Numbered from the stretch's first letter, positions 1 through 8,955 are shown. The stretch: 64,000 nt of DNA from UBA4660 sp034408895 (GCA_034408895.1 JAWXCI010000045.1:83756-147755); one strand, 5' to 3'. Notes: generated by a model from the sequence alone, not told the origin. Program-made: numbers and translations.

Positions 1-667
1 CATCATTGTTGTAATCCAAAAAGACAGGCTGGAAGGTGGTGCGCGGTGGCAAGTCAATTCCCGATGTGAGGGTGGCATCTGTAAATGTTCCGTTACCGTT
101 GTTGTGATAAAGAACGCTGCGGAATTCGGGTTCCGGATCGAAAACAGGGTGATAGTATTTCGCCACATAGAGATCGAGAAATCCATCGTGATCCACATCA
201 CAGAAAGCAGCTCCCCAATAATAGTAACTGGTTTGATCAAGACCAGCGGCCACAGCCACATTGGTAAAATTCAGGTTGCCATCGTTGTTCCAAAGTTGAA
301 GCGGCCCGTGCTGCTTTGTAATGAGCAAATCGTTATCCCCGTCATTGTCATAATCCGCCCAAAGGAGCATGGATATATGTTCTGCAGGCAGGTTGGCAAT
401 TTCGAAATCGGCCGCCTCGAAAGTTCCATTATTGTTGATTAAAAAATGAGGATCACTGGCGCCATCAGCTATGGTGAGGTCGTCCCAGCCATCGCCCGTA
501 AAGTCGAAAAAACTCACACCGTCCCCATAAATGTTTCCTTCGTTTACTATGTTGGCCCCAAGCAGGCCGGAAACATTAATGAACTGTCCGTTGCCGGTTG
601 CCGAAAAAAAAAGGGCGGAGAAAATCAACGCACAGGTTCTTGTTTTGGTTATTTGGATTGAATACAT
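1..667 (-). CDS. FG-GAP/VCBS repeat secreted protein, N-terminal part
   Basis: The reading frame is open from an ATG at 665-667 to the left window edge, so about 222 N-terminal residues are present and the C-terminus is missing. Residues 1-27 look like a signal peptide (hydrophobic stretch ALIFSALFFSATG followed by NGQ). The rest carries repeated aspartate-rich calcium-binding-like blades such as DFTGDGWDDL, DYDNDGDNDL and DVDHDGFLDL, the hallmark of FG-GAP/VCBS repeats that build beta-propellers. Such proteins are exported surface or secreted proteins in Bacteroidota, often ending in a T9SS sorting domain; that end cannot be seen here. No enzymatic function can be assigned. Confidence 0.85.
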   Translation of the reverse strand, partial: MYSIQITKTRTCALIFSALFFSATGNGQFINVSGLLGANIVNEGNIYGDGVSFFDFTGDGWDDLTIADGASDPHFLINNNGTFEAADFEIANLPAEHISMLLWADYDNDGDNDLLITKQHGPLQLWNNDGNLNFTNVAVAAGLDQTSYYYWGAAFCDVDHDGFLDLYVAKYYHPVFDPEPEFRSVLYHNNGNGTFTDATLTSGIDLPPRTTFQPVFLDYNND

Positions 668-715
668 GTTAGTCTGAAAAGTTCAATGCCAAATGTAAGC
701 AGCACTGGGTCCAAA

Positions 716-1486
716 TTATCCACCCCCGCGTTTTTGCCACCAACTTTTGTCTGTCGATGTCATGGATATCCGTAAGCCTGCATTGAACATCAGCACATTC
801 TCCGACTGGTTTTTGAGTGCTGTTTGATTGTGACCATTGACCGCTTCGGAAAAATTATACAGCTCCGCAACAGGAAACCATGCGGCTGACAGTGTTGGTG
901 TAAGCACAAATCGCCCCACCATAAGCAGATGATAACCGCTGCCAAGCGATGCGCAAAACGATGACGAGAGCGGGCGATAAATTTCATCTTCAGCCGTTTC
1001 AATTCGCTCACCATTTCGCTTTACGTGAGGAAGAAAAAATGTGTAGCCGGGGGTGATAGAGATAAACCACCGGGGGCCGAGCGCACCAATAAATCCATGT
1101 TGTTTGAAAAGTGCTTTGGGGTTTATGCGGATTTCAATTCCGCCTTCCAGTAATTGAATGCCTGTGGAAATTTCAGTACCATTATTTGTGATGGAGGATG
1201 AAAATGCTTTGTACCCGATGTGTGGATTTAAAAACACTTGCCCTTTTTCACTAAATAAAAATTCGAATCCAAGCCTCGCTCCTATTCCATGAGCAAGTGG
1301 TGAAAGCGGCTGCTGCCAGGGTCGCGAAAAATTATAGGTCTGGAAAATTTCATCCCATTGTTTTGAATAAAGAAAAGTGTAGGAAGGTGTGAGATTGAGT
1401 TGAGCGGTGGCAAAGGAAAATCCACCGCAGAGAACGCAGAGAAGGCGCAGCGTTGCTTCAAGATTTTTCTTAACACACGAGTTCAT
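716..1486 (-). CDS. Hypothetical outer-membrane beta-barrel-like protein
   Basis: About 256 residues from the ATG at 1486. A second in-frame ATG lies 33 bases further upstream, but the start at 1486 gives a better signal peptide (MNSCVKKNL, hydrophobic core, FATAQ cleavage region). The mature part alternates aromatic and small residues and has Gly/Tyr-rich strands (GYKAFSS, GYTFFLPH, GSGYHLL) and an FNAGLRISM-like C-terminal strand, which suggests a small outer-membrane barrel. No specific family was recognised. The signal peptide core is encoded by a DNA motif that looks like a dispersed repeat (see 1422-1452). It lies 49 bp upstream of the FG-GAP gene on the same strand. Confidence 0.7.
   Translation of the reverse strand: MNSCVKKNLEATLRLLCVLCGGFSFATAQLNLTPSYTFLYSKQWDEIFQTYNFSRPWQQPLSPLAHGIGARLGFEFLFSEKGQVFLNPHIGYKAFSSSITNNGTEISTGIQLLEGGIEIRINPKALFKQHGFIGALGPRWFISITPGYTFFLPHVKRNGERIETAEDEIYRPLSSSFCASLGSGYHLLMVGRFVLTPTLSAAWFPVAELYNFSEAVNGHNQTALKNQSENVLMFNAGLRISMTSTDKSWWQKRGGG
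1422..1452 (-). repeat. Dispersed 'CTCTGCGTTCTCTGCGG'-type repeat inside a signal peptide
   Basis: On the minus strand this reads as a CTGCG-rich string (CTTCTCTGCGTTCTCTGCGG) encoding LRLLCVLCGG. From memory, closely similar strings occur between genes in many unrelated bacteria and give spurious peptides of this kind. Here the motif sits within a predicted signal peptide. Identity as a dispersed repeat is inferred from recall, not from a search. Confidence 0.4.
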
Positions 1487-1579
1487 TTCAAATTTCAATT
1501 CTATACGTTCCTGAAGCATCCCCTAAAAAACGGAACAGCCAGGATTTCGCTACGTTCAACAACTTTCAACCTGCAACAT

Positions 1580-2944
1580 TTATGTCAACAACTCTTTAAC
1601 TGCCCTCAACCCGCTTTCCATTGCGCCATGCACAGTGCCGAAGTGACCGCCAAAGTGTGTGGCTTCTCCGGCAAAGAAAATTTTTCCATCAACTGGCTGT
1701 GCAATGATTTCAAAGGCACCAAGGCTTCCCACTTTAGGATAGGAATAGGCTCCGCGAACAAATGGTTCGGCACCCCAATCTTGTATCACATGATCAACAT
1801 AATGCGATGAAGCATCACCCAGAATGGCATCAAGTTCCGCGAGAATTACGTCAATCATTCCATCACCTAAGCCCAGGAGATACTCGGCATTTTCTCCATT
1901 CACAAATGCAGTGAGGATATTATCTGTTCCTCTTCCGCCTGCCCCTGTGGCCCAAAACTCCGGCACGTGACCATCGCTGTAAATAGAGCCTGTATTGACC
2001 GGCCACACCCGTTCATCAAACTTCAAAATGATTTTCATTCCCGTGTCCATCCCGATTTTCTGGAATGCTTCAATCTTGTTTGAAGGAAGTGCAGGAACAA
2101 AATTGATGTCGCCCTCTTTCAGAATGGTGATGGGAACTGTGACGATGATTTTGTCCGCTTCGTATTCAATTCCGCTTTCGCTGGTGAGCAGAATTTTCTG
2201 GTCTTCATAGTTGATAGAAATAATTTGCGTGTTCAATTCAACCTGATCGAGCACACCTGAAAATCTTTCTTCCATGATGTAAAGAAAATCCTTGTCTTTC
2301 AACAGAAAATTTTCATCCCCTGCTGTCCATCGTTCTTCACTCTCGCGCAGGCCATACATGCCAAGGCGCGAATTGGAAGTTCCGTATTCATTTCCCACCC
2401 ACGCATTAAAAATATGTTCGACACTGCTGTGAACCCCGTTGACTCCTCCCCATTGTTCTGCGGTTACATCACCACCATCATACGCTTCAATTGAATCCAC
2501 AAGGTCAGTCATATCAGAGAAAAAAGCATTGTTCAATGCAGATGCTTCTGTTTGCAAAACACCATTGATTCGAAACAAGTCGTTGGTCTCAGCTGTCACG
2601 AATTGCGCACCGCTTGCCACTACCATATCATGCCACAAAGAATTTTGTCCGTGCACTTCTTCCGCTCCAAGTTCTATGGTGAAATCACCAAAACCTTCCA
2701 ACCGTTTTATCCTCCCTCCTATTCCATTACTTGCTTCGAGAATTTGCACATCCACGCCCTGCTGATGCAACAAGTAAGCGGCATACAATCCGGCAGCACC
2801 CGCACCCACGATGATCACCTTACCATCGAAATTCAGATTTTCAACAAGTGAATCCCGCTTGCAGGATGAAAATATTCCGGGCAAGAGCGCGAATGCCGGA
2901 ATGGTGAATGAAGTTTGGCGGAGGAATTTTCTTCGGGTCAACAT
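1580..2944 (-). CDS. Flavin-dependent amine oxidase family protein, Tat-type export signal
   Basis: A 454-residue flavoprotein of the monoamine oxidase family. Residues 1-28 carry a twin-arginine-like signal (RRKFLRQTSF, hydrophobic ALLPGIF, then SSC), suggesting folded export with FAD bound, perhaps with lipid attachment at the Cys although the lipobox is imperfect. Residues about 42-75 hold the FAD dinucleotide-binding motif GAGAAGLYAAYLL and the following GGRIKR. The C-terminus has the family motif FFAGEATH with a further Gly/His stretch and AMESGLRA, which closes the FAD site. The substrate is unknown; family members oxidise amines or amino acids to imines with release of peroxide. The gene ends four bases before the truncated-haemoglobin frame begins, so co-transcription is likely. 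Confidence 0.85.
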   Translation of the reverse strand: MLTRRKFLRQTSFTIPAFALLPGIFSSCKRDSLVENLNFDGKVIIVGAGAAGLYAAYLLHQQGVDVQILEASNGIGGRIKRLEGFGDFTIELGAEEVHGQNSLWHDMVVASGAQFVTAETNDLFRINGVLQTEASALNNAFFSDMTDLVDSIEAYDGGDVTAEQWGGVNGVHSSVEHIFNAWVGNEYGTSNSRLGMYGLRESEERWTAGDENFLLKDKDFLYIMEERFSGVLDQVELNTQIISINYEDQKILLTSESGIEYEADKIIVTVPITILKEGDINFVPALPSNKIEAFQKIGMDTGMKIILKFDERVWPVNTGSIYSDGHVPEFWATGAGGRGTDNILTAFVNGENAEYLLGLGDGMIDVILAELDAILGDASSHYVDHVIQDWGAEPFVRGAYSYPKVGSLGAFEIIAQPVDGKIFFAGEATHFGGHFGTVHGAMESGLRAVKELLT

Positions 2945-2947
2945 TTT

Positions 2948-3319
2948 TCATTTCTGATCAGTGAGCCTAAGTTGCTTCATCTTTTCACTAAAGGTCCAGC
3001 CAATAGTCTTTGCGCGAAATTTTGCATCGTTCGCTTTTTCGCCCACAAAAAGTTCGTCCACTGTTTTATTGAACAACTCGAGCCAGCGATCGAAATGGCG
3101 CTGATCAATTTTCAGGTTGCGGTGCTTGTCGAACACGTTGGTGGTGTAGCCCTCTTCATTCAAAAGAACGAATGACCAGAATTGGATTATGCGTGGTTTG
3201 TGTTCTGGAAAATTGATGCGTTCGAAATGCGGAGCAAGCAAATCGTCAGAAAGCACCTTGCTGTAGAATGCATCAACGAGTTGTACAACATCCTCTCTTG
3301 TTTCAATTTCTTTTTGCAT
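2948..3319 (-). CDS. Group III truncated haemoglobin
   Basis: 123 residues from the ATG at 3319 (MQKEIETRED). A longer frame starts at 3391, but its extra 24 residues are not globin-like. The pattern matches group III 2/2 haemoglobins: VVQLVDAFYSKVLSDD, then HFERINFPEHKPRIIQFWSF (B/E helices with the conserved FW) and a distal to proximal helix region with FDRWLELFNKTVDELF. The expected proximal His is in HRNLKIDQRHFDRW. Members bind oxygen or NO and are linked to oxidative or nitrosative stress. It lies between an outer-membrane protein gene (17-bp overlap with its stop) and the amine oxidase; an oxygen- or peroxide-related role for the group is conjecture. Confidence 0.85.
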   Translation of the reverse strand: MQKEIETREDVVQLVDAFYSKVLSDDLLAPHFERINFPEHKPRIIQFWSFVLLNEEGYTTNVFDKHRNLKIDQRHFDRWLELFNKTVDELFVGEKANDAKFRAKTIGWTFSEKMKQLRLTDQK

Positions 3320-3878
3320 CGCTCCACCATGATAAAGTAAGAAGGCTTCCCACATAAGGTTCAAGAAAATTCCAGTTAGCCACCACAGCAATTCCCAATT
3401 TCATATTTCCTGAAAGATTTATTCCGGCATCCAATTGTATGGGCACTCCAATAGTCAGCCTGGTCACTTTTCGAAATTCACCCGGATCGCCATCATCGCA
3501 ATACCACCGGTGGTTGAGTCCCATACCGGCAGTGGCAGACAGGTATCCTTTTTTTCCTGCTAATGCGTCCCCCCACAACAAGCCGGCTTCAAGATTACGG
3601 CTTTTTGACACCGTGCAGGAGTCGTGTGGCCCAGCCACAAGTTCTTGTGAAAAATACATGCGATAAGAAGTAATGATGTAGTCGCTTCGTTTGGAAAAAG
3701 TACCTCCTACCATGTAGGATTGATAGTCCGCATTGCTGACACCAGCCCCTGCCAGCCACCATTGTTTTCCTTTTAGCAGATTTGCCTTAGCCTGAGCTGA
3801 AATGGATTCAGCAAAAAGAAAAAATGCCAGAGCACAGAAAGCAGAACGAAGAGGAGCCAATTTCCATTCACCGTTCAT
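3303..3878 (-). CDS. Hypothetical outer-membrane protein with signal peptide
   Basis: 191 residues. The N-terminus (APLRSAFCALAFFLFAESISAQA) is a signal peptide. The mature domain shows short amphipathic strands rich in Tyr, Trp and Gly (QWWLAGAGVSNADYQSYMVGG, GLLWGDALAGKKGYLSATAGMG) and ends in SLLTLSWWSDAKRN. This resembles an eight-stranded outer-membrane barrel, but no named family was recognised. Its 3' end overlaps the start of the truncated haemoglobin gene by 17 bp, so the two are probably translated from one transcript. Confidence 0.7.
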   Translation of the reverse strand: MNGEWKLAPLRSAFCALAFFLFAESISAQAKANLLKGKQWWLAGAGVSNADYQSYMVGGTFSKRSDYIITSYRMYFSQELVAGPHDSCTVSKSRNLEAGLLWGDALAGKKGYLSATAGMGLNHRWYCDDGDPGEFRKVTRLTIGVPIQLDAGINLSGNMKLGIAVVANWNFLEPYVGSLLTLSWWSDAKRN

Positions 3879-4030
3879 TCAATTGATTTTACGTTGCAGA
3901 TTTCTTTCATACTCCTCATTCAAATTCGTCCAGATTTCTATCGGGACCAGATTCCGTATACCATTTTCATTTTTAACTTTCCTCCTGATAGTTATCGAGG
4001 CTCCCTTTTTTTCCCCATAATTAAGAGGGT

Positions 4031-4843
4031 TCAATTTTTACTTTCATAAGCTTCCAGTACATCATCCACCGGTTCCCACAGTTCAATTTTGTTTCCTTCC
4101 GGATCCATTATCCATGCAAATTTTCCATAATCGTACGGATCAATTTCGCCCACTTGCTGCACACCATCCGATTTCAGTTTCGTAAGTAATGCTTCCAAAT
4201 TGTTCACCCGGAAATTGAACATAAAAGGTTTGGTGCTTGGCGCATAATAGTCGGTGGTCTCCTTAAAAATTCCAAACGAAGTACTTCCAATTTGTTCTTG
4301 ATTATCGCGGTTACGCCATTTGAAATAAGCGCTCCCTGAGGAGAAATCAGTGCCCAAATGTTTGTCGTACCAATCTCTCAGAACTTTAGAATCTTTTGCT
4401 TTGAAAAACACACCCCCAAAGCCCTGCACCTTTAAATCGGTGGTATCGCGCTGTTCGTTTTTCTGAATAATTTCATGCGGAATTTTTGTGTCCGAGAAAA
4501 CTCTCCATTCAGAAATTTTTCCGTCTAGCACTTTAGAAAGAATGGACAGAGGGATTTTGAATGATGAAGTAGAATCGCCCTTGCCACCGAAACTTCCTGA
4601 TGCATATCCGGTAATCGAAATAGTATTGTTTTCCTGCATAGCGGTAACTTGTTCAACTGTGTAATCGGGGAACTTGGCAAAGTATTGCTCCCATGCCTTT
4701 TTGTTTTCTTCGAGTCCAGTAATTCGCTTGTCTTGTGCATCAATAAACACCATTCCATCAGCCATTATTCCAACCATTTTTTCAAGTTCATGATTGTTGA
4801 TAGCTGCGATGAATGCAGTGGTCAGTTTTTTTTCTTCACTCAT
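4031..4843 (-). CDS. SnoaL-like / VOC (glyoxalase-like) two-domain protein
   Basis: 270 residues from the ATG at 4843 (MSEEKK); the frame extends 13 codons further upstream without a better start. Residues about 1-120 look like a SnoaL/NTF2-like cone (AFIAAINNHELEKMVGIMADGMVF, an EEN..AWEQYFAKFPDYT helix, ISEWRVFSDT). Residues about 135-260 are a vicinal-oxygen-chelate domain (GFGGVFFKAKDSKVLRDWYD at the start, FNFRVNNLEALLTKL, and the typical end DPEGNKIELWEP). VOC domains often bind a metal; one glutamate ligand (IELWEP) is visible. No signal peptide, so cytoplasmic. The substrate cannot be read from the sequence. Fusion of the two folds is uncommon but not unknown. Confidence 0.75.
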   Translation of the reverse strand: MSEEKKLTTAFIAAINNHELEKMVGIMADGMVFIDAQDKRITGLEENKKAWEQYFAKFPDYTVEQVTAMQENNTISITGYASGSFGGKGDSTSSFKIPLSILSKVLDGKISEWRVFSDTKIPHEIIQKNEQRDTTDLKVQGFGGVFFKAKDSKVLRDWYDKHLGTDFSSGSAYFKWRNRDNQEQIGSTSFGIFKETTDYYAPSTKPFMFNFRVNNLEALLTKLKSDGVQQVGEIDPYDYGKFAWIMDPEGNKIELWEPVDDVLEAYESKN

Positions 4844-4927
4844 GTTGTCACAATTTATGTTGCAAGATGACGCAACAATCAATACGTGGTATAAAGTAAT
4901 TTTTCATGCGATGTTAGTTTTAAATTT

Positions 4928-6133
4928 CTATTGCGTAGCATCATTGAGTGCATCCACGATAATTTCCAACGCTTTATCAATTTCCTGTTGAGTGCAAACA
5001 AGCGGTGGAGCAATGCGGAACGAAGCAGGGCAAGAGAGAAACCAAAAAGCAATGAGGCCACGATCCAAACATTTTTCAACCACACGATTCACGATATCTT
5101 CACTTTCGAGATCAATGGCGAAGAACAATCCCCGGTAACGAATTTCTTTTATGGCCGGATAATTCTTCAACGCATTGAAAATTCTCAAACCCTTTTCTTT
5201 TACATCCTCCAACACTTTTTCATCGCGGTATACTTCTAGTGTTGCAGCAATGCTCGCACAAATAAGCGGGTGCCCTCCAAAAGTGGTAATGTGGCCAAGA
5301 GCGGGATCGTGAGTAAAAGTTTCCATTAGCTTTCTTGAAGCAACCATGCATCCCACGGGCAAACCTCCGGCTAGCGCTTTTCCTGTGGCAAGAATATCCG
5401 GCACAATTTCCATTTGCTCAAATGCCCACATTGTCCCTGTGCGACCCATGCCGCATTGCACTTCATCTAGAATAAGCATTGTGTTAGTTTCATCACACCG
5501 TTTTCGCAACGCCTTCATGTATTGCACGGAAGGAATTCTTACACCCGCATCGCCTTGTATGGTTTCTATGATGACACATGCGGTGCAATCGTCTATCATT
5601 TTCAAATCTTCCTCCGAACCGAAACGCATAAAATGTACATCGGGAAGCAAAGGGCGAAAAGCGGATTTCTTCAACTCATTTCCGCTTACCGAAAGCGAAC
5701 CATGTGTACTTCCGTGATAGGCTCCTATACACGAAACAATTTTCGTTCTGCCCGTTGCTCGTTTTGCAAGTTTCAGCGCAGCTTCGTTGGCTTCCGTTCC
5801 ACTGTTCACGAAATAGCAGGTATCGAGTGTAGCAGGTAGTGTATCCGTCAAAAGTTTTGCAGCGCGAACTTGTGGTTGCTGTAAAAACTCTCCGTACACC
5901 ATCACATGAAGATGTTTGCCGGCTTGATCTTTTATGGCTTGAACAATTTTTGGATGACCATGCCCCAGGTTGCTCACACCCACTCCCGAAATAAAATCAA
6001 TGAAGACTTTGCCGCTGACATCATAGAGGTAAATGCCTTCCGCACGGATGATGTTGAGACCAAGTGGGAAAGGACTTGTCTGCGCCAGAGAGTTATCAAA
6101 AAAAACAGTTGACAGCATGTCGGCAAATCTCAC
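4928..6133 (-). CDS. Class III PLP-dependent aminotransferase
   Basis: 401 residues, the usual length of the acetylornithine/ornithine/4-aminobutyrate aminotransferase family. Visible motifs: FVNSGTEANEAALKLAKRAT (PLP phosphate site), AYHGSTHGSLS, LILDEVQCGMGRTG (the Asp that binds the pyridine nitrogen), DILATGKALAGGLPVG (Lys forming the Schiff base) and TTFGGHPLICA. Substrate specificity is not evident. No arginine biosynthesis genes are adjacent, so an ArgD role is not supported by context. An alternative ATG lies five codons downstream at 6118. The gene is separated by about 85 bp from the SnoaL-VOC gene on the same strand. Confidence 0.88.
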   Translation of the reverse strand: MRFADMLSTVFFDNSLAQTSPFPLGLNIIRAEGIYLYDVSGKVFIDFISGVGVSNLGHGHPKIVQAIKDQAGKHLHVMVYGEFLQQPQVRAAKLLTDTLPATLDTCYFVNSGTEANEAALKLAKRATGRTKIVSCIGAYHGSTHGSLSVSGNELKKSAFRPLLPDVHFMRFGSEEDLKMIDDCTACVIIETIQGDAGVRIPSVQYMKALRKRCDETNTMLILDEVQCGMGRTGTMWAFEQMEIVPDILATGKALAGGLPVGCMVASRKLMETFTHDPALGHITTFGGHPLICASIAATLEVYRDEKVLEDVKEKGLRIFNALKNYPAIKEIRYRGLFFAIDLESEDIVNRVVEKCLDRGLIAFWFLSCPASFRIAPPLVCTQQEIDKALEIIVDALNDATQ

Positions 6134-6300
6134 CTAATTGAGAGAAACGATTGAACTCACTTTTACCCGGGCAAAATCATTTTCAACTCTCGAGGTTGTT
6201 TAAATCGGAAAGACTTTGTCTTAACCCTTGTCAAGTGAAGGTGACAAGGCAGCCGCTAACATTTGCGCACTGATTCAAAAAATAAATCAATACAAATTTT

Positions 6301-6936
6301 ATGAAAACAATTAAATTTTTAGCGGCAGGCATCATTGCCTCATCATTCTTCCTGGCATCTTGCGCAGGTTCAGGTTCTGAAAAACCTGCCAATGCCGACT
6401 CAACTGCAACAGGCGCCCTTGCCGATGGCCGCTACACCATTAACCCAGCGCTGAGCAAAGTGACTTGGAAAGCAGAAATGTTTAAAGTGAAAGAACACTT
6501 TGGAACCATTGGAATAAAGGAAGGAGTTTTTGAAGTGAGGGATGGTAAACTAGCCAGTGGCAATGTGGTGGTTGATATGAAAAGCATGGCACCGCAGGAT
6601 ACCAACTACACTGCTGAAGGAGATGGGTCCAAAGGCAAACTCATTGGCCACCTGCAATCCGCAGATTTCTTCAATGTTGAACTTTTCCCCACTTCCACGT
6701 TTAGCATAACCTCGGTAGAAGGCAGTACTGCCAAAGGCACATTGACACTGCGCGACAAAACAGATGCAGAGCAGGTGGAAAACATGGTTCTCAATGCCAC
6801 CCCATCAGGGGTTACTGCATCAGGATCGCTGACCTTCGACCGCCAGAAGTACGGTGCAGCATTCACAACCGGATCGCCCGACTTTGTAATTTCGGATGAT
6901 GTTATGCTCACCTTTGAATTAGTAGCCGACAGATAA
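6301..6936 (+). CDS. YceI-family lipoprotein
   Basis: 211 residues. Residues 1-21 are a lipoprotein signal ending in the lipobox LASC, so the mature protein is probably anchored by Cys21. Residues about 45-210 are a YceI lipocalin-like domain: GRYTINPALSKVTWKAEMF, GTIGIKEGVFEV, ADFFNVELFPTSTFSIT, and VISDDVMLTFELVA at the end. YceI proteins bind isoprenoid-like lipids in the periplasm; the ligand here is unknown. It stands alone on the plus strand and is followed by a strong hairpin with a T-run. Confidence 0.9.
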   Translation: MKTIKFLAAGIIASSFFLASCAGSGSEKPANADSTATGALADGRYTINPALSKVTWKAEMFKVKEHFGTIGIKEGVFEVRDGKLASGNVVVDMKSMAPQDTNYTAEGDGSKGKLIGHLQSADFFNVELFPTSTFSITSVEGSTAKGTLTLRDKTDAEQVENMVLNATPSGVTASGSLTFDRQKYGAAFTTGSPDFVISDDVMLTFELVADR

Positions 6937-6963
6937 TCGCAAGGAATAGATTTTCAAATTGAA

Positions 6964-7019
6964 CGAAAGGGTCAGGCTCACCAAATTGGACTTGGTGCGA
7001 CTGGCCCTTTCGGCTTTTT
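6964..7019 (+). terminator. Intrinsic terminator after the YceI gene
   Basis: CGAAAGGG at 6964 pairs with CCCTTTCG at 7005-7012. An inner CACCAA/TTGGTG helix makes the hairpin unusually long, and CTTTTTA follows. It sits 28 bp after the yceI stop codon. Confidence 0.75.
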
Positions 7020-7032
7020 AATCATCCAGGTG

Positions 7033-7200
7033 GAAGTTGACAGGGAGCGGTTGGCAGCAGGCAGTCTCCAGTCATCAACAAATAATTCATCACACATTAC
7101 TCATCAACAAATAATTTTTGAGCATCATTCATCTGCATCATTACCCAACACATCAGTCATCAACACATCTTTCATCTGGTTATCGCCACATCGCCACATC
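7033..7200. repeat. Dispersed Bacteroidota intergenic repeat (CATCA-rich)
   Basis: The gap between yceI and the S41 protease (6937-7315) holds a GGCAGCAGGCAGTC stretch followed by about 100 bases of degenerate CATCA/CATCAACA units, including two copies of CATCAACAAATAAT. Read on the minus strand this gives GATGTGTTGATGACTGATG, which resembles the plus-strand repeats near 13190 and 31742. No gene was seen in it. Confidence 0.5.
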
Positions 7201-7250
7201 TTGCGGCTCGGTTAGTGTCAAGCAGCGACTCGCATTAACGTTTTTATGAA

Positions 7251-7280
7251 GTTGCAAGCAGAGACACACCTCTACTTTTG
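7251..7280 (+). promoter_or_regulatory. Probable Bacteroidota promoter of the S41 protease gene
   Basis: TACTTTTG at 7273-7280 is a full match to the Bacteroidota -7 consensus TAnnTTTG. GTTG at 7251-7254 stands 18 bp upstream where a -33 TTTG-like element is expected. The box is 36 bp before the ATG. Confidence 0.55.
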
Positions 7281-7315
7281 ACCGGACAATAAACACTAAA
7301 GATTATTTAAAGAAT

Positions 7316-8926
7316 ATGATTAAGAAAATTCAGATTGCAGCCATAGCTCTGCTTATCGTTTTATCGGGCAACACGCAAATACAGCCCGAAAAAGCAACCT
7401 CGACCACAGACAAGTTTGCCTACCTCCTTAGCCAAATTGACCGTATGTATGTGGAAGATGTGGATGCGGAGGCATTGACAGAAAAAGCCATTGTCGCCAT
7501 GCTTCTGGACCTCGATCCCCATTCGGTTTACATGTCGAAGGAGGAAATGCAGGAAGCCAACGAGCCGCTACAGGGAAGTTTCGATGGCATAGGTGTCCAG
7601 TTCCAGATTATGATGGATACTATTTATGTGGTGACGCCTATAGTGGGTGGCCCATCGGAAAAACTGGGCATAATGGCCGGTGATAAAATTGTGGAAGTGA
7701 ACGGAGAAAATGTGGCGGGCATTGGTATTACCAACAATGACGTGCAAGCCAAACTCAAAGGCCCCAAAGGAACTAAAGTGAAAGTAGGCATCAAACGCAA
7801 AAGCACTAAGAGCCTTATTCAATATGAAATAGTCAGGGATAAAATTCCTATCCACTCGCTGGATGCTTCCTACATGGCAACGCCTGAAATCGGCTACATT
7901 AAAGTAAGTCGTTTTGCAAAAACTACTATGGAAGAGTTGCATGCTGCACTCACGGATTTAAAAAGCAAAGGCATGAAAGACTTAGTGCTCGACCTCCAGG
8001 GAAATGGTGGTGGACTGCTAAACACAGCAGTAGAAATGGCCGATGAATTTCTTGGCAACGACCGCCTGCTCGTTTATACGGAAGGTCGCTCGTTTGCCCG
8101 CGAAGATTACAAAGCGCATGTGCCGGGACTTTTCGAAAAAGGAAGACTCGTGGTACTCATTGATGAAGCTTCGGCCAGTGCTAGCGAGATTGTTAGTGGT
8201 GCAGTGCAGGACTGGGATCGCGGGCTGGTTATAGGGCGCAGGTCCTTTGGAAAAGGGTTGGTACAAAAACCCATTTATCTTCCTGATGGAAGTGCCGTGA
8301 GACTCACTACCCAGAAATACTACACCCCATCAGGTCGCTGCATACAGAAGTCGTATGAAGATGGTGCCGAAGAATATTTCAAGGAGAAATACGCTCGCTG
8401 GGAAAGTGGCGAGTATTTTCATGCGGACAGCATTCATGTGCCGGACTCGCTCAAGTTTGTGACTAACGTGAAGAAACGCACAGTATATGGTGGCGGTGGA
8501 ATTATGCCTGACGTTTTTGTGCCGGTGGACACAACAGATAATAGTGATTATTTCACCGGACTGCTGCGCACCGGAGTGACCAACACCTATAGCATAAACT
8601 ACGTGGATAAAAACAGGGCTGATCTTAAAAGCAAGTACCCTACGCTACAGAGTTTCATCACCGGTTTTCAGGTAAGCGAAAGCATGATGAAGGAGCAGAT
8701 TGCTGAAGCCGAAAAGGAAAAAATAAAATTCAATGAAGAAGAATTCCAGCGTTCTAAAAAAATTATTGAACTGCGCACCAAGGCTCTTGTTGCCCGAAAC
8801 CTTTTTGACAATGCTGCTTTCTTCCAGGTGATCAACCAACTCAACGATCCTTTTGTAAAAGCCATTGAAACATTGCAGAACGGCAGCTTCGAAAAAATGA
8901 AATTGGCTTACAATGATTTTAAGTAA
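7316..8926 (+). CDS. S41-family C-terminal processing peptidase with PDZ domain
   Basis: 536 residues. An N-terminal hydrophobic segment (IQIAAIALLIVLSG) directs export. A short helical domain follows (FAYLLSQIDRMYVEDVD), then a PDZ domain about residues 80-170 (GIGVQFQIMMDTIYVVTPIVGGPSEKLG split across strands) and the S41 protease core about 180-370. The catalytic serine is in DEASASASEIVSGA and the lysine general base in RRSFGKGLVQ, so the Ser-Lys dyad is intact. A coiled C-terminal part (about 430-536) is common in Bacteroidota CtpA/Prc homologs. Such proteases trim or degrade periplasmic proteins, including peptidoglycan hydrolases. Two DUF1573 genes follow on the same strand. Confidence 0.92.
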   Translation: MIKKIQIAAIALLIVLSGNTQIQPEKATSTTDKFAYLLSQIDRMYVEDVDAEALTEKAIVAMLLDLDPHSVYMSKEEMQEANEPLQGSFDGIGVQFQIMMDTIYVVTPIVGGPSEKLGIMAGDKIVEVNGENVAGIGITNNDVQAKLKGPKGTKVKVGIKRKSTKSLIQYEIVRDKIPIHSLDASYMATPEIGYIKVSRFAKTTMEELHAALTDLKSKGMKDLVLDLQGNGGGLLNTAVEMADEFLGNDRLLVYTEGRSFAREDYKAHVPGLFEKGRLVVLIDEASASASEIVSGAVQDWDRGLVIGRRSFGKGLVQKPIYLPDGSAVRLTTQKYYTPSGRCIQKSYEDGAEEYFKEKYARWESGEYFHADSIHVPDSLKFVTNVKKRTVYGGGGIMPDVFVPVDTTDNSDYFTGLLRTGVTNTYSINYVDKNRADLKSKYPTLQSFITGFQVSESMMKEQIAEAEKEKIKFNEEEFQRSKKIIELRTKALVARNLFDNAAFFQVINQLNDPFVKAIETLQNGSFEKMKLAYNDFK

Positions 8927-8955
8927 ACACTAACAACCTACAGCGCATGTGCAAT

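Noticed and set aside
3320..3391. N-terminal extension of the truncated haemoglobin
   Set aside because: The extra residues are not globin-like and lie within the preceding gene.
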